This document shows, one piece after another, positions 8,036 through 16,403 of a DNA stretch of 45,127 bases. Below the pieces are notes generated by a model, which was not told the origin of the DNA, made no database searches, and saw nothing but the letters and a program-made list of their open reading frames with translations. The stretch is from an uncultured Lachnospiraceae bacterium (GTDB lineage: Bacteria; Bacillota; Clostridia; Lachnospirales; Lachnospiraceae), in NCBI GenBank assembly GCA_910586025.1, contig CAJUIO010000017.1:1-45127 (forward strand), in the 5' to 3' direction. Within the stretch, counting starts at the first letter, position 1; each line of letters begins with the position of its first letter. Made by a program: the position numbers and the translations under genes.

Positions 8036-10807
8036 ATGAGTAAGAAAATGGCAAAATTTTTGAGTGTACTGCTGCTTGCCCTGGCGGTGGCAGTCACTCA
8101 GGTACCTGTGTCAGATGCAGAAGCAGTTGCGCCTGCATCTGACTTTCAAGTGGAAGGAAATAAGCTGCTGAAATATGCAGGATCTGCAGAGGCTGTGACG
8201 ATTCCCGAGGGAATTAAGGAAATCGGGGAGGAGGCTTTTGCGGGAAATGACAATCTGGTGAAGGTGACAATAGGAGGTCAGGTGGAGAAAATCGGCTACC
8301 GGGCCTTTGCGGACTGTAAGAATCTACGCACTATCAATGTGGGCGATTCCGTAACGGAGGTGGAGGTCGCCGCCTTCTCCAATAACAGAGAGCTGCGGAA
8401 TGTCACTCTGGGGACTGGCCTGAAAAAGGTTGGAAGCGGTATTTTTGCAGGCTGCGGCAATCTTTCCGGTCTTAATTTAAAGGACGGAAACCCTTATTTA
8501 ACCTACAGCGATGGTATTTTGTATGATGATGAGAAAACGATTCTCTATGCCATGATGCCGGCTTACGAGAGAGAGGCAATTACTCTGCCGGAATCGCTGG
8601 AGGAGATCAGCGCCTATGCTTTTTGGGGAAATCCTTATCTAAGACATGTTACCTTCGACAGCAATATAAAGAATATACCGGCCTATGCCTTTTCAAATTG
8701 TCTGAATCTGGAATCGGTTAGTATTCCGCTTCCCGTAAGGAGTATAGAGGCAAAGGCTTTTGAGGACTGCGTTAATCTTACGCTGGTATCTCTGCCGGAT
8801 TCCATGGTAAATATTAATTCCACGGCGTTTGACGGATGTTATCGGGTGGAATTTGAGGCGAAGCCTGACACATATGGTGCGGAGTTTGCGGCGCTCTTCA
8901 AGGCTTCGGAGGTTGACCGGGTTGAATACGAGGATGTACAGGATTCCCAGGTGATTTCCTCCGAGGATGTGATTTTGCCGGAAACCACGGGAGAGGATGC
9001 GGTGTCCGAGGAGACTTCAGGGGAGGATGCTTTGGAGGCCACGCCTGTACCGGAAGAGCAGCCTCTGCCTCCGGAATCTCCCATCACGATCGGGGAGAGT
9101 ACGGGAACCGGAAGACTGCTTGGGGAATCCAGTATCGTGGCAGGACGCGCCGTTGTTTTTATTGATAACGGACAGGGCGTGATGTCAGGGCAGGATCAAC
9201 GTCCCAGGATTGATTTGGGAACGGAGAACACTTCGGCAGCGCAGCATGGCGAACAGCTGGAAAATGCGACGGCGGATAGCGGATCAGAGGGAAGAGAGAC
9301 AATCGGGGATCTTCTCTTTGATGATGCGGCAAAGGGAGAGAATTTTCCTAAATATACCGTGGTCGGAACAAAGATAGCGGCACAGGCTTATTATCAGGAT
9401 GCTGACCTGGAGGAGTATGAGATTGAGCCAGGGATTACGGAGATCGGGGATTTTTCATTTGCCAGGTCGAATCTTGCACAGATCGTCATTCCGGAAGGAA
9501 TGGAAAAGATCGGATACGGCGCTTTTTATCACTGTGACGAGCTCAGCAGCGTGACTATTCCGGAGAGCGTGAAGCAGATAGAGGGAAACGCTTTTGCAAA
9601 GACACCCTGGCTGGCGGCACAGACAGATACTTTTGTCGTCGCAGGCGACGGAATTTTAATCGCTTATTCCGGTAAGGACAGCGTTGTGAATATCCCGGAC
9701 AATGTGAAGCAGATCGGTGCGGAGGTTTTCAAGGATCACATGGGAATTACCGCGGTGAATATTCCGGACTCCGTGACAGTGATCGGCGAAGCGGCTTTCA
9801 GCGGCTGTAAGAATCTGAAAACAGTGAACGGAGGGAGAAATCTCGTAAAAGCGGAGGATCGGGCTTTCTTTGACTGTCCGCTGTCTCAGGTAGTGATTCC
9901 GGCATCCATGGAGGAGATCGGTCTGGGAGCCTATGCGCTTTCGGGCGGTACGGATACCGTGGTGTTCGAGGGAGAGAGGCTGCCGGTTCTCACTGTGGGA
10001 GACGGCGCAAAGAGGCTTTCCAATGAAGCCGCAAGAGTGTATGCCTTTGGAGACTGCAAGGAGGCGCATGTGCCTGACGGTGTCCTGGAATTTGCAGGAA
10101 CCGTGCTCGAGAGCGGGAAACTGGGTTTCCATGGAATTGTCTACTATGAGCAGGGTGGCGTTGCTGCCGACCTGACAGCGGCCGGAGAGGAGCAGGAGGC
10201 TCAAGACGGTATCGAGGTGCGGATAGAGAGTCAGAGGCTTTCATCCCTGGGCGGTGGAATTATGGCCGAGCTGCCGGGAAGTTCAGGAAGCTTCGTGCTC
10301 AGGATTACGGATTCAGAGGAAGCGGCGGAACGGATTACCGCAGGCTACAGGGAGCTCTACGGTGGAAGAGAACCGTCCGGACTCTTGGGGCTGGATATTA
10401 CTCTGTCTGACCGTGCAGGCGATATTCCCATCACAAAGCTGGGAAAGCAGTCCGCCACAGTGCAGATTCCAAAGCCGGAGAGCATCGGCACAGAGGGACT
10501 CCATGTGGTGACTCTTGATGATGACGGACAGCTGGAGGCGGTACCGTATCAGATCGTGAGTCTGGAAGACGGGGACTATATTCAGTTTACGGCGAAGCAT
10601 TTTTCCCCGTATGGAATTTATCAGTATTCTTCGGGGATTTACGGACAGGGAACCGTGCAAAATGGCAGTGCCTATATTGCAATGGGAAGCAAGGACGACA
10701 CGCCGGATACCGGCGATGGCATTCATCCCAAATGGTTTTTGGCGTCAGGCCTGTTTGCGGCGGCGGTTGCCATGTTCTTTTTCAGGGGAAAACGAAAAAC
10801 ACTATAA
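8036..10807 (+). CDS. Second BspA-like leucine-rich-repeat surface protein, sortase-anchored
   Basis: The 923-residue product starts eight bases after the previous stop, with a purine-rich site (GGAG) just before the ATG. It has a signal peptide (about 1-30), LRR_5/BspA repeats (about 45-290), an acidic Ser/Glu/Pro-rich linker (about 300-420), a second LRR_5 block (about 450-640) and a C-terminal domain (about 755-865) matching that of the upstream protein, including the FTAKHFSPYGIY motif (FTATHFSPYVIY upstream). The end carries TPDTG (889-893), then GIHPKWFLASG, a hydrophobic stretch and RGKRK, so it should be a substrate of the same sortase. It is the last gene of the srtB operon and is followed directly by a strong terminator. 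Surface location is well supported. A binding role is inferred from the LRR family. Confidence 0.9.
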   Translation: MSKKMAKFLSVLLLALAVAVTQVPVSDAEAVAPASDFQVEGNKLLKYAGSAEAVTIPEGIKEIGEEAFAGNDNLVKVTIGGQVEKIGYRAFADCKNLRTINVGDSVTEVEVAAFSNNRELRNVTLGTGLKKVGSGIFAGCGNLSGLNLKDGNPYLTYSDGILYDDEKTILYAMMPAYEREAITLPESLEEISAYAFWGNPYLRHVTFDSNIKNIPAYAFSNCLNLESVSIPLPVRSIEAKAFEDCVNLTLVSLPDSMVNINSTAFDGCYRVEFEAKPDTYGAEFAALFKASEVDRVEYEDVQDSQVISSEDVILPETTGEDAVSEETSGEDALEATPVPEEQPLPPESPITIGESTGTGRLLGESSIVAGRAVVFIDNGQGVMSGQDQRPRIDLGTENTSAAQHGEQLENATADSGSEGRETIGDLLFDDAAKGENFPKYTVVGTKIAAQAYYQDADLEEYEIEPGITEIGDFSFARSNLAQIVIPEGMEKIGYGAFYHCDELSSVTIPESVKQIEGNAFAKTPWLAAQTDTFVVAGDGILIAYSGKDSVVNIPDNVKQIGAEVFKDHMGITAVNIPDSVTVIGEAAFSGCKNLKTVNGGRNLVKAEDRAFFDCPLSQVVIPASMEEIGLGAYALSGGTDTVVFEGERLPVLTVGDGAKRLSNEAARVYAFGDCKEAHVPDGVLEFAGTVLESGKLGFHGIVYYEQGGVAADLTAAGEEQEAQDGIEVRIESQRLSSLGGGIMAELPGSSGSFVLRITDSEEAAERITAGYRELYGGREPSGLLGLDITLSDRAGDIPITKLGKQSATVQIPKPESIGTEGLHVVTLDDDGQLEAVPYQIVSLEDGDYIQFTAKHFSPYGIYQYSSGIYGQGTVQNGSAYIAMGSKDDTPDTGDGIHPKWFLASGLFAAAVAMFFFRGKRKTL

Positions 10808-10813
10808 ACATAT

Positions 10814-10858
10814 AAGAAACTTCCGGCATATCATAGTAAAAAAAGCCGGGAGTTTTTT
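10814..10858 (+). terminator. Rho-independent terminator of the srtB-LRR operon
   Basis: Stem arms aacttccggc (10818-10827) and gccgggagtt (10845-10854) pair over ten bases with one G-U pair, and the flanking A and T runs extend the pairing. The T-run ends at 10858, one base before the start codon of the interrupted peptidase gene. The stem's 3' arm therefore also contains the only ribosome-binding-site-like sequence (GGGAG) for that gene. Confidence 0.85.
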
Positions 10859-10978
10859 ATGCTTCGGGTAAGAAAGCAGATAGGCTGTCTGGATGAGCTG
10901 GTCAGATCCTGTGGGAAGCGCAGTATTGTTATTGCCATGCTTGATACGGGGGATGGCGCTTCCTTAATGCCTTTTTGA
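10859..10978 (+). pseudogene. N-terminal fragment of an S8 (subtilisin-like) peptidase, interrupted by the recombinase element
   Basis: A 39-codon frame begins at an ATG spaced behind GGGAG and encodes MLRVRKQIG..., then IVIAMLDTG. The last part is the catalytic-Asp motif of S8 peptidases and lies about 30 residues from the start, as in short intracellular-type clostridial members of the family. After Gly31 the sequence stops resembling a peptidase (DGASLMPF, then a stop), because the frame has entered the mobile element. The matching remainder, beginning IARHPDF, lies about 7 kb downstream in the same orientation. Joining codon 31 to that segment gives LDTG-IARHPDF, in frame, as expected for the family. 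The gene is thus disrupted here but potentially restorable. This short frame is easily missed. Confidence 0.85.
10925..10975. other. Left attachment site (inferred attL) of the serine-recombinase element
   Basis: Host sequence ends and element sequence begins at the run of five Gs at 10948-10952. The crossover GG is most likely 10949-10950, since this choice keeps the peptidase frame and places GG at the centre of an imperfect dyad in the inferred circular-element junction (GCACCA on one side, TGGCGC on the other). Inferred from sequence only; not tested. Confidence 0.65.
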
Positions 10979-11033
10979 CATGAGACAATCCGCAGTGCGC
11001 ATATGCTGAAAAAAAGCGGTTTCAGAGCGGCGT

Positions 11034-12602
11034 ATGAAGGAAAAGAAAATATATCGTGCAGGTATTTATCTTAGATTGTCAAGAGAGGACGGAGGGATCG
11101 GGGAGAGCAACAGCATTCAATCCCAGCGGGAGCTTGCCTTATCCTTTGTTGATGGGCACAGTGATATTCAGGTCTATGGTTTTTATGTGGATGACGGGTA
11201 TTCGGGAGTGAGCTTCGAAAGACCCGGGTTTGGACAGATGATGAGGGATGTGGAGACCGGCCTTGTGGATTGTGTGATTGTAAAGGATCTTTCAAGGCTG
11301 GGACGAGATTATATAGAAGCCGGGCGGTTGATTCAGAAAACCTTCCCGGCTTTATGCGTGCGTTTTATCGCAATCACCGATCACTATGATTCCCTGACGG
11401 CAGGCTATAACGAGTTTTCCCTTGTCCTTCCCGTAAAAAATTTTGTAAATGATTCCTATTGCCGGGATATTTCCTGCAAGGTGAGAAGTCATCAGACTGC
11501 AAAGAGAGAAAGAGGAGAATTCACAGGCGCCTTTCCTGTCTATGGCTACAGGAAGGATCCCGGCAGAAAGGGAAGGCTCGTGCCGGATGCTTATGCGGCA
11601 CAGGTGGTGAGGGATATCTTTGCGTGGAGATTAGAGGGGATAAGTGCGGCCGCAATTGCCAGGCGGCTGAATGAATTCGGAATTCTTTCCCCTATGGAGT
11701 ATAAGAGAATACAGGGAGAAAGCTACTGTACATGCTTCGGCGGGAACGGAATGGCCAGATGGTCGGCCTCTGCGGTGATGCGCATTCTGACTAATGAAAT
11801 ATATACCGGAACCATGGTGCAGGGGAAGGGCGAAAAGATAAATTATAAGCTGTCTGTGCGAAGGAAAAAGTCAAGGGAGGAGTGGATCCGGGTTGAACAC
11901 ACTCATGAGCCGCTGGTATCTGAAGAGGATTTCGGCAAGGCGCACAGACTCCTTGAGACAAAGTCGAGAGCCTGCAGAGGAAAGGAAGCGGCTCATCTTT
12001 TTTCCGGTCTTCTTTTTTGCGGAGACTGCCAAAGCCCCATGATCCGAAGGCGGAACATGAATAAGAAGGGAGAGAAAATATTTTTCATCTGTGCGGCAAA
12101 AAATGAAGGGAGGGGGTGTAGCAGACACAGTATATCGGAAGAGGAGCTTAAGGAAAAGGTTCGCTCTGTGCTGAGGGAGAGGGAGAACTGTCCCTTGGAA
12201 AGGAAGGAGAAGGTTCGCAAAGGGAGCGGGGAAGAGGAGGCGCTAAAATTCAGAAATCTGCAGAATGAGATACAGCGGCTTCACAGGGAGGCCCAGCGGT
12301 ATCTCATTCTGAAGAAGCGCCTTGGTGAGGACAGGAAGAGGGGAATTCTCTCGGAGGAGGATTTTAAGGCCTTTGGAGAGATCTATGAGAGAAAATACCG
12401 GGGAATAAATGAGGCCGCCAGGAGACAGGAGGAATATCAAAGAAGGAGGGCTGCGGAGGAACAGAAGGATTTTGAGGGTGAGGCGGACAGAAATCCCGAT
12501 CATGAATTTCTGAGCAGAGATCAGCTTCTCTCCCATGTGAACCGTGTTTATGTCTATGAGAATAAATGTGTCCGTATCTGGTTTCGGGAGGAGGGAGTGT
12601 AA
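11034..12602 (+). CDS. Large serine recombinase 1
   Basis: The 522-residue product is a site-specific DNA recombinase of the large serine (integrase/TnpX-like) family. The N-terminal resolvase domain (about 1-155) shows YLRLSRED with the catalytic Ser, the SNSIQSQ stretch and KDLSRLGRDYIEAG. A recombinase DNA-binding domain follows (about 170-290), then a zinc ribbon (about 320-365; CGDC...C...C), a coiled-coil region (about 400-470) and a C-terminal YVYENKCVRIWF strand pair typical of the family. Full length and no broken motif. The ATG has only a weak ribosome binding site, but it gives the standard N-terminus. A TTGACA at 10975-10980 might belong to its promoter, though no good -10 lies at the right distance. 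Recombinase 2 starts seven bases after its stop, so the two are probably co-expressed. Its proximity to the left core makes it a candidate integrase. Confidence 0.93.
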   Translation: MKEKKIYRAGIYLRLSREDGGIGESNSIQSQRELALSFVDGHSDIQVYGFYVDDGYSGVSFERPGFGQMMRDVETGLVDCVIVKDLSRLGRDYIEAGRLIQKTFPALCVRFIAITDHYDSLTAGYNEFSLVLPVKNFVNDSYCRDISCKVRSHQTAKRERGEFTGAFPVYGYRKDPGRKGRLVPDAYAAQVVRDIFAWRLEGISAAAIARRLNEFGILSPMEYKRIQGESYCTCFGGNGMARWSASAVMRILTNEIYTGTMVQGKGEKINYKLSVRRKKSREEWIRVEHTHEPLVSEEDFGKAHRLLETKSRACRGKEAAHLFSGLLFCGDCQSPMIRRRNMNKKGEKIFFICAAKNEGRGCSRHSISEEELKEKVRSVLRERENCPLERKEKVRKGSGEEEALKFRNLQNEIQRLHREAQRYLILKKRLGEDRKRGILSEEDFKAFGEIYERKYRGINEAARRQEEYQRRRAAEEQKDFEGEADRNPDHEFLSRDQLLSHVNRVYVYENKCVRIWFREEGV

Positions 12603-12608
12603 ACGGAA

Positions 12609-14126
12609 GTGGGGAGGATTTATTCTGCCGGGATTTATGCCAGGCTGTCGGTTGACAGCCACAATGACAAAAACAAGTCCATAGAAAACCAGATTGCGGT
12701 TGCCAGGGCTTATATGGAGAAATATCCGGAGATAGTTTTATTTGACTGTTATGTGGATCTGGGAAAGACGGGAACCAGTTTTTCCAGGGAGGGCTTCATG
12801 AGATTGATGCAGGATGTGCGTCTTGGAAAGGTGGATTGTATTCTGGTAAAGGATTTCTCCCGATTCGGCCGGAATTATATAGAGACGGGAAATTATATAC
12901 AGAAGATTTTTCCGTTCCTGGGAGTGCGCTTCATCTCCGTGGCGGATTCCTTTGACAGCCTTTATTCCGATAAAGATGCGCTTTCGGTGAATCTGATCAA
13001 TCTCGCCAATGAACTGTACGCAAGGGATATCTCCGTCAAGGTGAAAAGCTCCCGGAGGCTTCTTGCGGGGGAAGGAAGCTTTGCGGGAGGAAATGCGCCC
13101 TATGGCTACAGGCTCTGTTGTCTTGACGGACGCAGATACCTCGTCCCTGACAGGGATGCGGCGGAGGTGGTAAAGAGAATTTACGGGCTCTGGAACGGGG
13201 GAGAAAGTCTGGCAGGGATCCGCAGACGCCTTTTTGAGGACAGAGTACACAGACCGGCGGAATACCGAAGGTACGGTCATGTGTCCGCCGGTGAGGGAGA
13301 GGAGCCTCTGGAGTGGTCGTCCGGCTGTATCCGGTCCGTTCTTTTGAATAAGGTCTATGCGGGAGGAATGCCATGGACCGAAGCCTCCGTCGTCACACAG
13401 GAGCAGTTTACAGAAGCGGCCAGGAGGTTTGAGGACAGAAGGAAAACGTCAGGGGGCGGAGGGAGTGTGCAGGAGGTCGGTAGACATGATTATTTTGAGG
13501 GGCTTTTATTTTGCGGAAGCTGCGGCAGGAGGCTGGGAAAAAGCGCTTATGGGAAAAAGAAGCTGTGCGGGAAGGAGACTGGGGCATATAGGTATTTTTG
13601 CAGATATTCCTCACGGATAGACGGTCGATTCTGCGGGAGAAGGTATATTGGCGGAGGCAAGGTAGGGGAGCTTCTTAGAACGTCCGTGGGAATCATGCTT
13701 TTTATGGAAGCGGAATTGCCGGTCTTAAGGAACGGGATGGAGAAATTGCGGAAAAGGAGGGAGAAATTCTGGGAGAAGAGGCTTCGGCGGGTGCGGGCGG
13801 ATCGGGAGGCGGTGAGCAAAAAGGGAAGCGGGCTGTATCAGAGATACACAGAGGGCCGGGCGGATCAGGAAGAATTTCTTCGCTGGAAGGAGGAGAGCGG
13901 AGAGAGGCTCCGTGAGCTTTCACAAAAGTGGGAGAGGGAAAAGGAAGCGCAAAGCAGAGCGCTGCTGGAGCTGGACAGAAAAGCAGAGCTTTTGCGTAAG
14001 CTGTATTCCCCTGCCGTTTCCGCCGAGCTGGACCGGGAACTAGCAGGGGCTTTGATCGAAAAAATCTCAGTCTATGAGAATAAGCGGATAGAAATCGTGT
14101 TCAGATTCCGCCGTTCTATTCAGTAA
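12609..14126 (+). CDS. Large serine recombinase 2
   Basis: The 505-residue product begins at a GTG; no ATG fits as well, and a GGAGGAGGGAG sequence inside the end of recombinase 1 can serve as the binding site, so translation is probably coupled. The resolvase domain (about 1-145) has YARLSVDS with the catalytic Ser and KDFSRFGRNYIETG. The recombinase domain follows (about 160-250), then a zinc ribbon (about 295-345; CGSC with later Cys residues), an Arg/Glu/Lys-rich coiled coil (about 365-455) and the family's YENKRIEIVF end. It differs enough from the other two recombinases to be an old paralogue and not a recent duplicate. Its last 11 bases overlap the convergent kinase gene. Whether it makes a heteromer with recombinase 1, as paired Ccr recombinases do functionally in SCC elements, is speculation. 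Confidence 0.92.
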   Translation: MGRIYSAGIYARLSVDSHNDKNKSIENQIAVARAYMEKYPEIVLFDCYVDLGKTGTSFSREGFMRLMQDVRLGKVDCILVKDFSRFGRNYIETGNYIQKIFPFLGVRFISVADSFDSLYSDKDALSVNLINLANELYARDISVKVKSSRRLLAGEGSFAGGNAPYGYRLCCLDGRRYLVPDRDAAEVVKRIYGLWNGGESLAGIRRRLFEDRVHRPAEYRRYGHVSAGEGEEPLEWSSGCIRSVLLNKVYAGGMPWTEASVVTQEQFTEAARRFEDRRKTSGGGGSVQEVGRHDYFEGLLFCGSCGRRLGKSAYGKKKLCGKETGAYRYFCRYSSRIDGRFCGRRYIGGGKVGELLRTSVGIMLFMEAELPVLRNGMEKLRKRREKFWEKRLRRVRADREAVSKKGSGLYQRYTEGRADQEEFLRWKEESGERLRELSQKWEREKEAQSRALLELDRKAELLRKLYSPAVSAELDRELAGALIEKISVYENKRIEIVFRFRRSIQ

Positions 14127-16293
14127 ATTCACCGTACAGATTAAAGTGGAGCTGAATGGTTTTCACCATGGTTTCCAGAAGCAGCGGGACATCAATGGGC
14201 TTCGTCAGGTGAGCGTCCATGCCGCATTCGATGGATAGGCGCTTGTCGCTTTCAAAGGCATCCGCGGAAAGCGCAATGATTGGAATATGGGCCAGCCTTT
14301 TGTCTTCCAGCTTTCGGATTGCCCTTGCCGCCTGATGTCCGTCCATGACAGGCATCTGAATATCCATCAGCACAAGAGCGTATTCGGAGGGATCCGAATT
14401 TTTCAGCCTCTCAACGGCAACCTGTCCGTTCTCCGCCGTCTCAATATGAAATCCGATCCCCTGAAGAATTTCGGTTTCGATCTCCTGATTGATGGCATTG
14501 TCCTCCACAAGAAGAATTTTCTTCTTCATAAGCCTGGACAAAACATTGTCCGAGCTGCCGGAGAGATGCTGGGGCTGGTTCTGTATGCGGAAGCGCAAGG
14601 TTACGGTGAAGGTGCTGCCCGTGCCGACCATGCTGGTGACCTCTATGTTTCCGCCCATCATCTCCGTGATGTTTTTGGCAATGGTGAGGCCAAGACCGGT
14701 ACCCGGCACGCCGCTGAAGGTAGTATTTTTTTCACGCTCGAAGGGATCGAAAATGTGTTCCAGGAATTCCTGGCTGATACCGATTCCCGTGTCCCTGATC
14801 ACAAACTGGTAGGAGACATAGTCGTTTGGCAGCTTTTCCAGCTCCGTGACGACCACGTCAACCAGGCCTCCGCTTTCCGTGTATTTTACCGCATTGTTGG
14901 AAAGATAAATCAGAAGCTGGCGCAGTTTGTCTGGATCGCTGTAAACGTCGCAGTGGCTGAGCTTTTCCGCATGGAGGGAAAAGCTTATCTTTTTTTCCAG
15001 GGCCTGTGGAAGTATGGTTTTGTGTACGTCCTGCAGGATGTCGAGAAGGTTGCAGGCCGTCTCGGTAAGATGCGTGTCATTGGTCTCGGACCAGGCGATC
15101 TCAAGGACCTTGTCAATCAGGTCAAGGAGCTGGCGTCCTGAGCTCTCAATCTTGTCCAGATAATTCCGTACGGCCTCAAAGTCCGGAATATGGCTTTTGG
15201 CCAGGGTGGTGAAGCCGAATATGGCGTTCAGGGGGGTGCGCATATCGTGGGACATATTGGAGAGGAAGGTGTTCTTTGCGATAATGGCCAGATTGGCCTT
15301 TTGGAGGGCGCTTTCCAGCATCTTCTTCTGTTCGATATCCCGCAGCACCTCCTCGTCGATTCTGCGGTATCCCATGACAACCTGTGAGAGCTGCTCCTTA
15401 TTGCCCACGTTCACGATTCGCAGCTGAAGATATTGGACATTCCCGTCCTTTAAAATACGGTAATTTATATAATATGTATTGCCCTCGGACAGCTTTTTAC
15501 GGATATATTCCGGCGAGGTGTATCGAAAGACCATATCCCGGTCTTCGGGATGAACCCAGGTGGAGATATAGTCGCTGGTAAACCAGAGAAAACCTTGAAT
15601 CGGGGACTCCTCGCTGAATCTGGATTCCGTGCGGTTGCTCAGACGGTAGGGAAGGATCCGGTCCGTGTCCAGATCCACATAGAGAATGGTCTCGTAGTTT
15701 ACGCTGAGACCCTCGATTACTTCGAGACGCCGGAGATGCTCCTGATTGATGAGCCTTCTCTCCTTGTCGTACTCTTCGATCAGATTCTGCAGCTTCTGTT
15801 CCTTTGCGGCCTTTTCCTTTCTCTTTTCTGTCGCATCGGCCAGAAACACATAGAAGATGCCGCCGATATGGTCTACCTTGATAAAATGGCCGTAATCCTC
15901 CACCCAGCGGATTTCACCGTCTTTGCGGACGATTCTGTATTCCACGTAGTCAAGGTCATACTGGCTGTCCGCAATCTGTTCCCAGATGCTCTGCTCCACC
16001 TCTTCGAGATCCGCACAGTAAACCATTCCCTTAAAGGAATTTCCGGTCAGCTGCTTGAATTCCTTCAGGGAATCGCACTGGAAAATTCGCAGCAGCGCCT
16101 TATTGGCATAGATAATTTCTTCGTTGCCCTCCGCATGGTAGATCAAAAATCCGCCGGGCATTTCGTCCATAAAGGCTACCACTTCATGTGCGGTGCGGGC
16201 GGACTGAGGATCCATGGAAGATGACGGATTCAGCTCGTCGCTTGCGGTCAGGATATATTCGATTAGGTTATGGTCCAATTTCTGATCGGTCAT
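14116..16293 (-). CDS. Soluble PAS-containing hybrid histidine kinase/response regulator, cargo of the element
   Basis: The 725-residue product has no membrane segment or signal peptide, so it should sense a cytoplasmic cue. In order: PAS/PAC domain (about 30-150), coiled linker, second PAS-like domain (about 190-315), HisKA with the phospho-accepting His near 348 (SHDMRTPLNAI), HATPase_c (about 450-565; LSNNAVKYT, DTGIGI and GTGLGL boxes) and a receiver domain (about 590-710) with the acceptor Asp near 644 (LMDIQMPVMDG) and the conserved Lys in LTKPID. There is no output domain and no adjacent response regulator or phosphotransfer protein, so its partner is unknown. GGGGGA precedes the ATG. 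It is the only non-recombinase gene of the element and the only one on this strand. Its own promoter is at 16323-16351. Confidence 0.93.
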   Translation of the reverse strand: MTDQKLDHNLIEYILTASDELNPSSSMDPQSARTAHEVVAFMDEMPGGFLIYHAEGNEEIIYANKALLRIFQCDSLKEFKQLTGNSFKGMVYCADLEEVEQSIWEQIADSQYDLDYVEYRIVRKDGEIRWVEDYGHFIKVDHIGGIFYVFLADATEKRKEKAAKEQKLQNLIEEYDKERRLINQEHLRRLEVIEGLSVNYETILYVDLDTDRILPYRLSNRTESRFSEESPIQGFLWFTSDYISTWVHPEDRDMVFRYTSPEYIRKKLSEGNTYYINYRILKDGNVQYLQLRIVNVGNKEQLSQVVMGYRRIDEEVLRDIEQKKMLESALQKANLAIIAKNTFLSNMSHDMRTPLNAIFGFTTLAKSHIPDFEAVRNYLDKIESSGRQLLDLIDKVLEIAWSETNDTHLTETACNLLDILQDVHKTILPQALEKKISFSLHAEKLSHCDVYSDPDKLRQLLIYLSNNAVKYTESGGLVDVVVTELEKLPNDYVSYQFVIRDTGIGISQEFLEHIFDPFEREKNTTFSGVPGTGLGLTIAKNITEMMGGNIEVTSMVGTGSTFTVTLRFRIQNQPQHLSGSSDNVLSRLMKKKILLVEDNAINQEIETEILQGIGFHIETAENGQVAVERLKNSDPSEYALVLMDIQMPVMDGHQAARAIRKLEDKRLAHIPIIALSADAFESDKRLSIECGMDAHLTKPIDVPLLLETMVKTIQLHFNLYGEFTE

Positions 16294-16322
16294 AGCTGTT
16301 CCCCCTGAATATTATTATTAAA

Positions 16323-16351
16323 ATTTTAGCATAAATTTAACAGTCTGTCAT
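16323..16351 (-). promoter_or_regulatory. Promoter for the hybrid kinase
   Basis: Read on the minus strand, ATGACA (16351-16346) and TAAAAT (16328-16323) are separated by exactly 17 bases, a close match to a housekeeping promoter. They lie about 30 bases upstream of the kinase ATG. The kinase is thus expressed independently of the recombinases. Confidence 0.65.
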
Positions 16352-16403
16352 TATCCATAATTAAATCAGATTTTATTTTTAATATGGAAGGAGATTCTGT
16401 CGA

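Noticed and set aside
14116..16293. Kinase as a host gene flanked by two separate insertions
   Set aside because: Both outer junctions rebuild one peptidase gene, so everything between them entered or leaves as a unit; an older nested origin cannot be excluded but is not needed.
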